Positions 24,881 through 33,283 of a stretch of 47,422 nt of DNA are shown here, one piece after another. Below the pieces are notes generated by a model. It was given only the letters and a program-made list of their open reading frames with translations. It did no database searches and was not told the DNA's origin. The stretch's first letter is position 1, and each line of letters starts with the position of its first letter. The position numbers were made by a program, and so were the translations under genes. Source of the stretch: a virus; IMG/VR virus record IMGVR_UViG_3300025030_000169, positions 1 to 47,422 of that record. The stretch is one strand, 5' to 3'.

Positions 24881-27058
24881 TTACGGTGTTGACGCCTCAC
24901 GAGGCAGAGATTGCATCCCCCTGCCGGGGAGAGACGGGGCCGGTGCATTGCCCGCCGGGGTAGGTGTTGCTGCTCCTGATGCACCAGGAGGGAGGGCCTT
25001 ACGCTGATCAGGCTGAGGCCCTCCATTGTTCCGGCCGGGGCGGGGCCCATTAAGGGCGATGCCGCCGGCGGCCGGGGTGCTTCCTGCTGACGAACCAGGG
25101 AAAGGCGTTATCCCCTGTTCCATCAGCTTGAAATTTCGAATGAGTTGGGCTGTCTCAATACGCTTCTTGAGCGCTTCGGCCGTGGCGTTGGCCGCCTGGG
25201 CGTTCTTCTGCTTGGCCCCTGCCTGCAGGTCTTCGACCTCTGCGACAAACTTCTGGATCTCTAATTGCTTCATCTGGGCAGCCTCTTCGGCCTGGGCCGC
25301 TTCCTGCTGCTCGCGCTTACCCTCATCCTCTTCGTAGCCGAGTTTTTTGTTGATCAGCTTGATAGCCTGCTCTTTTTTCGGCATCTCGGATGATTCGAGC
25401 CAGAACGGCAGAAGGACTCCCTTGAAATCGTCGGGGATCTTGTCGATGATGGCGGTAAGCCGCATGTGGGTGTGCTGCTTGTACCCGGCAGAGGTATGAA
25501 TATCCTGCATTGCCACTTGGGCACGGAGAAGAGAGACGCGATTATTCAGGCCATCGTTCAGGGTTACCTGCTTCTTCTGCTGGCCAATCTCCTGGGGAAT
25601 GCTCACCATCACCCGGCGCTCGCCGATATCCGTCACGACATGGGCAAACGCAAGATCGCCCACACACCTGCGGGCATGTTGGTAGTTCGCATTGATCTTG
25701 CCGAGCGATTGGGCACCGAGTTCTGCGATAGACTCGACAGCAATTCCACTCTGGTCTGCCTCGGTCTGACCTTGGAAAGTCGCGTAGATACCGGAAGCGG
25801 CGCTTATCTCTTCTCTTGCCCTTTTGCATATGCCCTCCAGTACCGCGATTTTCTCCCACTCCCGGATAACCTCGAACTGCCGGCCATGCTTCTTGTTGAT
25901 CACGCCGTCCGTGCGATTGATCTCGAATATTGCCTGGGCGTCGGTCATGCCCTGCAGGGCGTCGTGGTCCTTCTCGATACGGCGAGAGCGGAGGATGCGC
26001 TGAATCTCCATCGCGGCCCGGTTGTACTCTTCCTGTGGGCCGCGCATGCGCCGGATGAGACCGACAGGGCAGTTATTGCCATCCTCGCGGCAGCCGAAGA
26101 AGGGTACGTAAGGGAAATGGTTATGAGGTTCGGGGCTGGGCCCGTCCCATATCAGGTGCGGTCCGACGAACCAGGCCACCCGGCAGACATGAATCGGGAC
26201 CTTCCGATGCAGAATGCCAAAGCCGGAGGCGAGAATATCCAGGTGGATCGGATTGTCCTTGCGGAATTCCATCACCGCGCCGTCCTGGGTGGCAATCAGG
26301 TCGCGGGGCTCGACTACCTTGTAGTAGACCTCATAGATAGCCACTCGCGGCCGGCCGCTGTTGTTGTCCAGGACCATATCCATCGGGTCGGTGTACTCAT
26401 TCAGCGAGGTGAACCAATCGACGTGAGGGCCTTCTTCCGAGATATCGATCGTTCGCCAGTCGCTGAACGTGAAATCAATGAGCTCGTGAAACTGCTTGCC
26501 GAGAAAACCCTTGGCCGAGTCCTTGTCGAAAAACTTCCGTCGAGCCAGCCACCGACAGTCGCGGCGTAGATCAATGGACCGGCCGCGCATATCCCACCAT
26601 ATTTCATCACGGTGGACATCCTCAACGAGGAGTTTGCCGGGGGCGAGCGGATCGGGATTGCGGGCAACATGTATCCAGCCAATCCCGACACCGGCCTGCA
26701 GCTCATAGGCATCAGAGCATGCGGTATTGGCATCGGCCAACCGCATTTCATCGTTCAACTTGTGGTTTACGGCCTCGGCCATCTCCTCATGCTCTTCAGA
26801 AGCACCACTGATCATCCAGTCAACCCGGTGCTTCGCCTCGTAGCCGGTGACCGACTCCATCGCCGGGGCAATAAGGTTGATCTGCAGCGGATTGAGCCCA
26901 AGACTTTCGAGGTAGACGATCTGCTCTTTCTTCCACTGCCGATTATCACGCCAGGCCAAATCGATAGCGGCCTCACCTCGCCATTGCTGCTGGGAGGAGA
27001 TGTCACTGAGCAGGCTCCGGAGTATCGGGTTTGCTTCTGAGAGTTTGAGGATAGCCAT
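24881..27058 (-). CDS. Portal protein, P22 type (725 aa)
   Basis: The protein opens with a helix and RDNRQWKKEQIVYLESLG, NPLQINLIAPAMESVTGYEA, DAYELQAGVGIGWIHV and DEIWWDMRGRS, features of the P22-like portal group that forms the 12-mer DNA channel at one head vertex. The C-terminus is a long coiled coil (KQEAAQAEEAAQMKQLE) and a Gly/Pro/Ala-rich tail. AAGGACC precedes ATG 27058. It follows terminase and one small gene and precedes scaffold and coat, as in P22-like phages. Confidence 0.88.
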   Translation of the reverse strand: MAILKLSEANPILRSLLSDISSQQQWRGEAAIDLAWRDNRQWKKEQIVYLESLGLNPLQINLIAPAMESVTGYEAKHRVDWMISGASEEHEEMAEAVNHKLNDEMRLADANTACSDAYELQAGVGIGWIHVARNPDPLAPGKLLVEDVHRDEIWWDMRGRSIDLRRDCRWLARRKFFDKDSAKGFLGKQFHELIDFTFSDWRTIDISEEGPHVDWFTSLNEYTDPMDMVLDNNSGRPRVAIYEVYYKVVEPRDLIATQDGAVMEFRKDNPIHLDILASGFGILHRKVPIHVCRVAWFVGPHLIWDGPSPEPHNHFPYVPFFGCREDGNNCPVGLIRRMRGPQEEYNRAAMEIQRILRSRRIEKDHDALQGMTDAQAIFEINRTDGVINKKHGRQFEVIREWEKIAVLEGICKRAREEISAASGIYATFQGQTEADQSGIAVESIAELGAQSLGKINANYQHARRCVGDLAFAHVVTDIGERRVMVSIPQEIGQQKKQVTLNDGLNNRVSLLRAQVAMQDIHTSAGYKQHTHMRLTAIIDKIPDDFKGVLLPFWLESSEMPKKEQAIKLINKKLGYEEDEGKREQQEAAQAEEAAQMKQLEIQKFVAEVEDLQAGAKQKNAQAANATAEALKKRIETAQLIRNFKLMEQGITPFPGSSAGSTPAAGGIALNGPRPGRNNGGPQPDQRKALPPGASGAATPTPAGNAPAPSLPGRGMQSLPREASTP

Positions 27059-27064
27059 AGGTCC

Positions 27065-27490
27065 TTACCTTTTCTGGAAGCCTTGCGTTGGATGGTAGCG
27101 GATCCCGTCCATGACAACGACATTCGGCATCAATTCACCACGAACGCGGAACCGCAGGATACTTTTCCGCATCTGATAGCCGTCGATGTTCGCCACCTCG
27201 ACCTGGAATTCATCGTCGGAGAGTTCTTCCACGACTACCCAATTCTCGTTACGGCTTACCGGCTGCGCGAATTGGTCCTCGCCATCTACCACTTGCACGG
27301 TTTTTATATCTTCGGCGAGTTTGTCGGCTGCAACCATATAGGCATTGACTGCCTGAATGGTGTTCTCATCTTCGCCTATTGCCGCAAGGGCGGTGTCGGC
27401 TATGCGCTCTTCTCTCCCTTCCATATCGCTGGCATCGGGATTTTCAATAGTTGTGGGCAACGGTTGCGGTGCCTGTTTCCTGGGTGGCAT
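27065..27490 (-). CDS. Small protein between terminase and portal (141 aa)
   Basis: An acidic N-terminal helix region (residues 20-65) is followed by a beta-like C-terminal domain (NWVVVEELSDDEFQVEVANI, then RVRGELMPNVVVMDGIRYHP). AGGAGA precedes ATG 27490 and the stop is 6 nt from the portal start. The C-terminal domain looks folded, and a head-assembly accessory role is likely from position. No named family recognised. Confidence 0.68.
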   Translation of the reverse strand: MPPRKQAPQPLPTTIENPDASDMEGREERIADTALAAIGEDENTIQAVNAYMVAADKLAEDIKTVQVVDGEDQFAQPVSRNENWVVVEELSDDEFQVEVANIDGYQMRKSILRFRVRGELMPNVVVMDGIRYHPTQGFQKR

Positions 27491-27511
27491 GGTGTTCTCC
27501 TGTTCTGCTGG

Positions 27512-29908
27512 TTAATAAGGCGAAGCCGGCCGGTCCTTGTAGGTCACCGCCGACTTCTCTTCGATTAGTGCTTGCAGGCCTTCACCCTCGCCCATCAGCC
27601 CGTATTCCAAAGCCTCGACGGGGTGAGACCATGCGTTCTTGTCTGGCTCATCCATGTGTTTCTCATCACCCGCCACCTGCAGGCGCCGGTAACAGAACTT
27701 GCCAGCGAGCCCCTTCCGAATCATCTTGGCCTTCTTGCAGATGAGCAGGCGAGGGCGGCCGTTCATGGCGAGCTCGGTCAGGGGATTGGCAACAGCTGCC
27801 CTGCGCTGCAGCGGATCATTGGTATCGCACGGCATGCAGGGGATTCCGTTCAGGTTGAGTATCTGAATTGCCGATGACTCCACTTCCTGTCCTGGGTGCT
27901 TGCCCGCCGGATCTCCCCAGCCGATGAACGAATGGCCGGGATATTCATTGTTCAGGTAGGTCAGTAGGTTCGGGGCGAACTTGGACGCGGACATGCCGGA
28001 GGAAACAAACTCGTCGAGGCAATACCACTGCAGACCGATCTGTTGCAGGATGGCGCAGGCGGGAGTGCGGCCGAAGTCGAAGCCGAGAATTATCGGCGAA
28101 TCCATGACCGGATCCACATCATCCACGCAATGGGTGGTGTCGTTGTACTCGGGATGGACCGGCTTGCCGTCCATGACGAATCCGTACATGTTGCCGAGAT
28201 TGACTTTGATCCAATCCTCGCTTTTGCCCTGCATGCCGCGCTCGTAGTAGCGAGGAGCGGCCTTTTCGAGGTTCTCCCGGTTCTCCCGGGCGGGATTGAT
28301 AACCCACTGGCCGCTAACCTTGATCACCCCGCCAGGCTGAGTAAAGAACCGCCAGTCGGGCAGTTCCCCTTTCGGTGCCAACTCCTCCTGGAATCGATAG
28401 AGCCAATGATCCTCGTCGCACTGGTTGGTGTCGCCGAACATGCCGTGCCATGTGGGCAGGACCTCACCGAGCATCATTGAGGGAAACCGGCCGTGCCGCA
28501 AGTCGGCCATGTCCACAATCTCTTTCGGCAGCTCCTTGACCTCAGAAAGGTAAAACCATGTAACCTGTTGCCCTCGCAGCTTCCGGATATGGTCGGGGCG
28601 GTCCAGGGCGACAAACATCATCTCATGCCACACCATTGTCCCGTCCGGTAGTTTGAACCGCATGGTGAACGTGGGCGGCTCCTTGCTTCCCTCCTTCCAA
28701 ATACCGAGATCGCCAAAGATCGTTTTGAAGTCCTTGGCCGTGGTGGACAGCAACTCACCGTAGGTATTCCGGATGGCGATGCACTTCGTCGGCCGGATCT
28801 TGCGCCGGTTGGGGGCCTGCTTGGTCATCAGCCGGAATGATTTGTAACAGGAGGTGGTGGTCTTGGCCGAATTTCCGGTGACAAACACACAGTCGTCGTG
28901 GCGAGCAACAAAGAACGATGTCGGCACGGTGAAGCAATATTTCCTGCCATCCACGGCAGGAGCGCGGCCGCATTCCGTGTTTTCTCTTATGTTCGTTGAG
29001 TTCTTCCTGGAGTTTTTGCCGTGAACATAGACACAGTAGGTGTCATTCCATGCCTCTTTATCCGGATACGATTTGACGGTTATCGTTGCTTTCCGTCCGG
29101 TCGCGTGGGCGGCGTACTGGATGAAGTCAGCATCCTGTTTATGGGCTGAGAAAAACCTTGTTTCTTCCCCCTCAAATAATCCGTCCCAGTGCGACATTTC
29201 CTCCAGTATTATCTCCAACTGCTCGACCGAGCATTGCCACCACATCTCATCGAAATGTTTTCCGCGATACGGTGAATAGAAGAAAAAATTCTCTTCTGTT
29301 GGTCGAGCCCCACAGTCTCGTCTATCGAAATCGATATCATTCGCATTGAGGAGGAATTCAAGCCGCTCTTTCTTGCGGTCTTTTCTCAAACCGAATCGGC
29401 AATAGTTGTTGGTGCATCTTTCCGGGAAATTCCCATCGGCGTGAATAGCGACTGCCAAGCGAATCATATCATCCGTCATATCCATCCTGTTTCCTGTCGG
29501 TGGATGGAACTTGAATGGGATTCTCCTGATCGATTTGTGCTTCTCGATGTTTCCAGCCAACTCCACCTGAAACTTGTGCCGATAATCGTAATAAGGCACT
29601 CGGTGTTCATCGGAGAGCAACATCGATAACGAATATTCGTTTCGGAAATGGATAAATGACTCACACGGTAGAACGACGTATTGGTCCGGTGTAACGTATT
29701 CAATGACCCACGTATCTGGGTTCCATTGCGCTACGAGATCGCCAATCTGGTATTCGTCTATCCTCTTCCATCCCGCAGGTGTCAGAAATTCGGTATCACC
29801 AGACAGGCAACCCAAAGGTCCGGTAATGATCGCGTTCGTCGTCGTATCGTCGTAATAGGCCTGCAAGACCGGCCCGGGAGGCGTAAAGAGGTAGCGATGT
29901 GTGCTCAC
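27512..29908 (-). CDS. terL: Terminase large subunit with an intein in its ATPase P-loop (798 aa precursor)
   Basis: The ATPase-nuclease motor packages DNA into the head. Residues 1-33 and 347-798 are the terminase; 34-346 are an intein. After splicing the P-loop would read GPLGSAKTTTS. Walker B-like VTWFYLSEVKEL lies near residue 450. The nuclease part has ILGFDFGRTPAC (about 609), WGDPAGKHPG (about 665) and SHPVEALEYGL (about 760), the usual three acidic sites. GTG 29908 overlaps the small-subunit TGA and follows AAGGAGG by about 7 nt, so the two are coupled. Mature length would be 485 residues, normal for the family. Without splicing the P-loop is broken, so packaging depends on the intein. 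Confidence 0.93.
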   Translation of the reverse strand: MSTHRYLFTPPGPVLQAYYDDTTTNAIITGPLGCLSGDTEFLTPAGWKRIDEYQIGDLVAQWNPDTWVIEYVTPDQYVVLPCESFIHFRNEYSLSMLLSDEHRVPYYDYRHKFQVELAGNIEKHKSIRRIPFKFHPPTGNRMDMTDDMIRLAVAIHADGNFPERCTNNYCRFGLRKDRKKERLEFLLNANDIDFDRRDCGARPTEENFFFYSPYRGKHFDEMWWQCSVEQLEIILEEMSHWDGLFEGEETRFFSAHKQDADFIQYAAHATGRKATITVKSYPDKEAWNDTYCVYVHGKNSRKNSTNIRENTECGRAPAVDGRKYCFTVPTSFFVARHDDCVFVTGNSAKTTTSCYKSFRLMTKQAPNRRKIRPTKCIAIRNTYGELLSTTAKDFKTIFGDLGIWKEGSKEPPTFTMRFKLPDGTMVWHEMMFVALDRPDHIRKLRGQQVTWFYLSEVKELPKEIVDMADLRHGRFPSMMLGEVLPTWHGMFGDTNQCDEDHWLYRFQEELAPKGELPDWRFFTQPGGVIKVSGQWVINPARENRENLEKAAPRYYERGMQGKSEDWIKVNLGNMYGFVMDGKPVHPEYNDTTHCVDDVDPVMDSPIILGFDFGRTPACAILQQIGLQWYCLDEFVSSGMSASKFAPNLLTYLNNEYPGHSFIGWGDPAGKHPGQEVESSAIQILNLNGIPCMPCDTNDPLQRRAAVANPLTELAMNGRPRLLICKKAKMIRKGLAGKFCYRRLQVAGDEKHMDEPDKNAWSHPVEALEYGLMGEGEGLQALIEEKSAVTYKDRPASPY
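28871..29809 (-). mobile_element. Intein with LAGLIDADG-type homing endonuclease (313 aa)
   Basis: It starts with Cys34 (CLSGDTEFLTPAGW, block A), has SDEHRVPY (block B with the conserved His), and ends CVFVTGN followed by Ser as +1 nucleophile. Two LAGLIDADG-like motifs are visible: LAVAIHADGNF (about intein residue 118-128) and MSHWDGLF (205-212), each keeping the acidic residue, so the endonuclease may be active. The residue before the terminal Asn is Gly, not the usual His, a known variation. It lies exactly between G and S of the terminase P-loop, a conserved site where homing elements escape deletion. Confidence 0.92.
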
Positions 29909-30597
29909 TCGCCTTCCTCCTTATTCGGATCTTCCGGCCCGCCCTCTTCATAGGCGCCGTATGCGGGATCGTGGATGATGACTGTCGGCAGATCGTCCTC
30001 GCTCGACCGTTTATCATCGAGGTTGAAAGCCAAGCGCTCAAGCATCTGCCGCTTGTGCATGCAGCTGGCGAGTTGCGCGGCGGCGGCGGCCTTGTCGGTA
30101 TCGCATACCTCAAAATCTCGGGAGACTATCTGACCCTTGTAACAGAAAACCTTCGTAACCTTCGCGGCCCTCATTTTGATGACGAGTTCCTCTTCGAGTG
30201 CTCTGAGTTGCGATAGGTCTTTCCGATGAGAGCGAAGGACTGCTACGCGGGTCTCAGCTGCAAGCTCCAGTTCGCGTTGTTCCAGGTCGATGGATGAAAG
30301 AAGTTTCCTGTTTGTCTCTCGCGTTTCGTCAGATGAAACTTCGGACGAAACCATGCAACTTTCACCCAAACCCTCAGCAACCTTGGCATCTTCCTGTATC
30401 AGTCTTGCTTGAGCAATTCGGCGTACTTCTGCGGAGTTATCTCTTACCCATAACTCTTTTTTGACACGTTTCCCTATTGCGGTATGGCTGCAACCATGAC
30501 GACGTGCGAGTTCCATGGGAGAGAACTGCCCGGTCGAATATTCCCGCCGGATAGTGTCCCAATCGAACCTGTCTCGCCCTTTTTTCTCCGTCGCCAT
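29905..30597 (-). CDS. terS: Terminase small subunit-like protein (230 aa)
   Basis: The protein has an N-terminal helix-turn-helix (FSPMELARRHGCSHTAIGKR, about residues 18-40) for DNA recognition, a long charged helical middle suited to ring assembly, and an acidic C-terminus. It is immediately upstream of, and overlaps, the large subunit. ATG 30597 is preferred, with GGGGGA about 7 nt upstream; the ORF is open to 30651, but that would run through the likely promoter. Identification rests on the HTH, size and position. Confidence 0.78.
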   Translation of the reverse strand: MATEKKGRDRFDWDTIRREYSTGQFSPMELARRHGCSHTAIGKRVKKELWVRDNSAEVRRIAQARLIQEDAKVAEGLGESCMVSSEVSSDETRETNRKLLSSIDLEQRELELAAETRVAVLRSHRKDLSQLRALEEELVIKMRAAKVTKVFCYKGQIVSRDFEVCDTDKAAAAAQLASCMHKRQMLERLAFNLDDKRSSEDDLPTVIIHDPAYGAYEEGGPEDPNKEEGE

Positions 30598-30619
30598 ACC
30601 GTAATCCCCCGTATTTACG

Positions 30620-30632
30620 CCTATGCTATAGG
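30620..30632. promoter_or_regulatory. Inverted repeat, possible operator 1
   Basis: CCTAT-GCT-ATAGG: perfect 5-bp arms with a 3-nt spacer, overlapping the -10 of the minus-strand promoter. A regulator site is inferred. Confidence 0.4.
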
Positions 30633-30651
30633 ATTCCTGCCTTAGTATCAA
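30623..30651 (-). promoter_or_regulatory. Candidate sigma-70-type promoter for the late operon
   Basis: On the minus strand TTGATA (30651-30646) and TAGCAT (30628-30623) are spaced 17 nt apart, about 26 nt before the terminase start. The -10 matches 4 of 6 consensus positions. It overlaps the inverted repeat at 30620-30632, so repression or activation there is plausible. Confidence 0.45.
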
Positions 30652-30671
30652 TGGATTTTTTTATTGGTTGC

Positions 30672-30686
30672 ATAGGTGAAACCTAT
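30672..30686. promoter_or_regulatory. Inverted repeat, possible operator 2
   Basis: ATAGGT-GAA-ACCTAT: perfect 6-bp arms with a 3-nt spacer. Its centre is 53 bp (about five helical turns) from that of operator 1, and both contain the pentamer ATAGG/CCTAT, although arranged the opposite way round. Confidence 0.45.
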
Positions 30687-30710
30687 AACACCGGAATTTC
30701 ATTTTTATAC

Positions 30711-30739
30711 TTGCGTTAGCCATTGGATAACGGTATAAG
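30711..30739 (+). promoter_or_regulatory. Sigma-70-type promoter for the plus-strand early operon
   Basis: TTGCGT (30711-30716), a 17-nt spacer and TATAAG (30734-30739) form a good match, about 70 nt before the first plus-strand gene. An AAGGAGGT just downstream (30737-30744) has no start codon near it. With the minus-strand promoter it makes the divergent control region between late and early genes. Confidence 0.6.
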
Positions 30740-30810
30740 GAGGTAACAGTACACCATAGGACTACAGGCTAAAGGCATAACAGGTTAAAATCACAGCAAA
30801 GGAGAACACC

Positions 30811-31410
30811 ATGGAAAATTTTATCGACTTCATTAACTCGGCTCCAAAATTCGCACTCGAAGCTCTGAATGATAAAATCGCTGGAAAACTTGACAAACTT
30901 GAAGCTGACAACTTCCCCCTCCTCGGAGAGATCATCGTTGGCAAAATGACAGATCCAGCCAATGACAGAATTTATGGTGCGACTCCGTCTTTCTCATGCC
31001 CCGAGTTAGAGGTTTTGGTTGTTGAGTTCCAATCTACTGGCCCGCGCGACGAATCAGGATTTGGCACTATGGGACCAGGACTATCCGGCAACCCGATCAG
31101 AATTTTTATCGGATCGAAATATACCGGAATAATCCTCCAGTATGATCACTCATCAAAAACCTGGTCGAGTGCCTACTCTCACGGCAATTTTGGCAAAAAA
31201 TATGCTTCGGGAGGAACATGGTCGGGAGGATCGCTCTATGCGAACCGGAAAGAAGGGAGATCCTGCTTGGAGGCATTTGTGGATCGGCAGGAGTTTGGGG
31301 AGAAGCACGTGTATTCGAAATCAGAAGAAAAATGGCAGGAGAAATTCTGCATCTCTCAACTTTTTTGGGATGCTGCTCGGCGAGACCTTGAGAAACTCGG
31401 ATTGATTTGA
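30811..31410 (+). CDS. First early-operon protein, unknown (199 aa)
   Basis: AAAGGAGAA precedes ATG 30811 at good spacing. The N-terminus is helical (SAPKFALEALNDKIAGKLDK); the rest is beta-rich with many Gly, Ser and aromatic residues and a helical end. It lacks membrane segments and known catalytic motifs. As the first gene behind the early promoter it may be a host-takeover protein, but that is context only. Confidence 0.7.
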   Translation: MENFIDFINSAPKFALEALNDKIAGKLDKLEADNFPLLGEIIVGKMTDPANDRIYGATPSFSCPELEVLVVEFQSTGPRDESGFGTMGPGLSGNPIRIFIGSKYTGIILQYDHSSKTWSSAYSHGNFGKKYASGGTWSGGSLYANRKEGRSCLEAFVDRQEFGEKHVYSKSEEKWQEKFCISQLFWDAARRDLEKLGLI

Positions 31411-31413
31411 TCA

Positions 31414-31460
31414 TTGGACCACGGCGGGGCTAGCGCCCCGCCCGCAGTCGAGCGGTCAAA
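31414..31460 (+). other. Structured intergenic repeat, copy A
   Basis: TTGGACCA is followed by a perfect 8-bp hairpin, GGCGGGGC-TAGC-GCCCCGCC (31423-31442), then GCAGTCGAGCGGTCAAA. A second copy is at 33576-33623 with the same flanks but a different, still paired stem, so the RNA structure appears conserved. No T-tract follows, so it is not an ordinary terminator. Confidence 0.6.
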
Positions 31461-31486
31461 CATCACAACCACAACTGAGGACACCT

Positions 31487-31684
31487 ATGGAAAACGAATA
31501 CAAAACGTACAACAGCAAAGGTGAATTTCTTGCTGCCTATGGTTTGGGCTGGAACATCGCGGACATTATGAGGAATCAGTACAACCTCACCGACAGAGAA
31601 GTGTGGAGAGTGGATTTGATAATCTCCGGTCGAGTTGTGTCAAGTGTGACCAGGACCGAATTAAGAGATGCGGTGAAACCATGA
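31487..31684 (+). CDS. Small early protein, unknown (65 aa)
   Basis: The protein reads MENEYKTYNSKGEFLAAYGL, then helices and a beta pair (VWRVDLIISGRVVSSV). GAGGA precedes ATG 31487. Its stop overlaps the next start as ATGA. A compact soluble domain, function unknown. Confidence 0.6.
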   Translation: MENEYKTYNSKGEFLAAYGLGWNIADIMRNQYNLTDREVWRVDLIISGRVVSSVTRTELRDAVKP

Positions 31685-31794
31685 GAAACAGAAAGATCAC
31701 GAGAGAGGAAAGAAGCCTTAAGAAATGGCGCATGGTCGCGCCTTGGGTACTGATCGCCATCTATGCGGCGGTCGGAATTATAGAGAAAATATAA
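31681..31794 (+). CDS. Mini membrane protein (37 aa)
   Basis: Begins at an ATGA overlap with the previous stop. A basic N-terminus (MRNRKITREERSLKKWRM) is followed by one transmembrane segment (VAPWVLIAIYAAVGII), so an N-in membrane anchor is likely. Too short for family assignment. A superinfection, lysis-control or simply accessory role is possible. Confidence 0.55.
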   Translation: MRNRKITREERSLKKWRMVAPWVLIAIYAAVGIIEKI

Positions 31795-31804
31795 GGAGGT
31801 CAGC

Positions 31805-32074
31805 ATGGGAACCAGAAGTATCAAAATCAAAACCACCTGCAGTTTGAACCACGTCAATACCACTCTCGCATCACCTCTCGCGCCCCTGGGTGATGTCCGG
31901 GACGCATCGGTGCAGGTCAGGCAGGTAAACAACATCCCGGCCGATGTGCCGACTGCAACCGTAATCAGGCTGTTCGCCGGGACCTGCGACATCACCGGAC
32001 TGTGCGGGAATGGGCATCGAGAGCGGCTGGAATTCGATTACTCCGAGTTGGGGTATGGGAAAATCATCAGATAA
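31805..32074 (+). CDS. Small early protein, unknown (89 aa)
   Basis: AAGGAGG lies 5 nt before ATG 31805. Beta-rich sequence with three Cys (CSLNH, GTCDITGLCGNG) that could bind metal, and a charged C-terminus. No family recognised. Confidence 0.6.
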   Translation: MGTRSIKIKTTCSLNHVNTTLASPLAPLGDVRDASVQVRQVNNIPADVPTATVIRLFAGTCDITGLCGNGHRERLEFDYSELGYGKIIR

Positions 32075-32082
32075 GGAGAGGT

Positions 32083-32316
32083 ATGACCACTGTAAAAGCC
32101 GTCCGTGCCCTGCTCGGCGTCTCTCAATCCTCTATGGCCACGCTCCTGGGCACATCCAGGTGCCGCGTGAGCGATTTTGAGAGAGTCGCCAGGCGGGAAA
32201 CGAAACAGATGAAGAGGCACCTGCAGGCGCTCGTCATGATCGACGCTGCAGGACTCACTTACCAGCTCATCGAGAACATCAAAAGAGTGAAAGAGGAAGA
32301 TCCTGATGAAAACTGA
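32083..32316 (+). CDS. XRE/Cro-like helix-turn-helix regulator (77 aa)
   Basis: VKAVRALLGVSQSSMATLLG followed by TSRCRVSDFERVARRE is a Cro/CI-type helix-turn-helix with the expected 'S-Q-x-x-hydrophobic-A-x-x-L-G' pattern. GGAGAGGT precedes ATG 32083. A phage regulator of early or late transcription is likely, and the inverted repeats in 30620-30686 are candidate targets (inference). Confidence 0.7.
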   Translation: MTTVKAVRALLGVSQSSMATLLGTSRCRVSDFERVARRETKQMKRHLQALVMIDAAGLTYQLIENIKRVKEEDPDEN

Positions 32317-32788
32317 AGACACTGAAAAAATAGCCTGGACAGCCATCGTCCGGAAACCGTCATACATCATCGACGATTACCCTGAGCCGTACCACGGCCT
32401 CCAGGTCATGGCCGACACGGCGAAACAGGCGGGCGAGCTGGCCATCATCAAGGCCTACAAAATCGATGAGTGCGAGGGCAGACTTCCCTTCGACCAAGGC
32501 GACTACGAACTCGTGGTGGTCCTGTGTGGCCTTCCTGATGTCACATGGGGTTGGTCTTTAGATTCCGATCCTCCGGCCGAACCGGTTTTCCAGATCCTGA
32601 AGCAAAGCGAGTGCGAAACGTACCGCTGCAATTGTGGCAACACCAAACACGACGAGGGTTTTTTCCAGGTCGACGAGCAGGGCGAGTACCTTTCCGACAT
32701 GGACACGCCCGTCACCGATCGGTTGCTTTATAAGTGCGGCCGCTGCGACAAGATTGTCGAGATAAACGAGGATTCCCTCGACGTTTAA
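32306..32788 (+). CDS. Early protein with C-terminal zinc-ribbon-like Cys set (160 aa)
   Basis: GAGGAAG precedes ATG 32306, which overlaps the end of the regulator gene by 11 nt. The C-terminal half has CNCG and later CGRC (about residues 108-150), spaced like a zinc ribbon. The N-terminal half is mixed alpha/beta. Function unknown. Confidence 0.65.
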   Translation: MKTEDTEKIAWTAIVRKPSYIIDDYPEPYHGLQVMADTAKQAGELAIIKAYKIDECEGRLPFDQGDYELVVVLCGLPDVTWGWSLDSDPPAEPVFQILKQSECETYRCNCGNTKHDEGFFQVDEQGEYLSDMDTPVTDRLLYKCGRCDKIVEINEDSLDV

Positions 32789-32816
32789 CCACCCACATTT
32801 CCAAAAGGAGAATAGC

Positions 32817-33263
32817 ATGAGAAAGGTAATGGTCAGTAAATGGAAATGGAGCGGGATAAATAACGGCAAGAAAGAGGAAATCGGCGAGGCATTCTTTCAT
32901 CAATTCGGCGTCGGTTATAAGGAATTTTGGACCGCCCCGCCCATGCAATTCACTGTGGCTATAATCGAATGGCCGGATGGTCAGGTCGAATCGGTCGGGG
33001 TAAGCTTTATCCGCTTCCTCGAACCTCCCGAGCTTCCACTGGCAGACCAATGGACCAAAGAAGAAGTCCAGGAGATGGAGGCGCAAAACCATGCGCCGCT
33101 CCAACCAAACATCATCGACGAAAAAATACTCACCAAAATTTCACCTGCGATGATCAAGGAACTTGAGGATCTTCTCAAAACAGTTTCCCATAATGATCTC
33201 ACTAGGGATTCAGAGGACTGTGCTCTGGAAGCGGCAATCTACATCCTGAAACGCCTTGTTTAA
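32817..33263 (+). CDS. Early protein, unknown (148 aa)
   Basis: AAGGAGAA precedes ATG 32817. The first half is beta-rich and aromatic (EFWTAPPMQFTVAIIEWPDG), the second half acidic and helical, ending CALEAAIYILKRLV. No motif recognised. Confidence 0.65.
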   Translation: MRKVMVSKWKWSGINNGKKEEIGEAFFHQFGVGYKEFWTAPPMQFTVAIIEWPDGQVESVGVSFIRFLEPPELPLADQWTKEEVQEMEAQNHAPLQPNIIDEKILTKISPAMIKELEDLLKTVSHNDLTRDSEDCALEAAIYILKRLV

Positions 33264-33283
33264 CCATTGGACAGGAGAATATC

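Noticed and set aside
25466-26569. Plus-strand ORF of 367 codons
   Set aside because: Antisense to the portal gene; composition typical of a shadow frame.
31444-31460. Resemblance of GCAGTCGAGCGG to the start of 16S rRNA
   Set aside because: Only about a dozen bases match, and no rRNA follows; the copies belong to the phage hairpin element.
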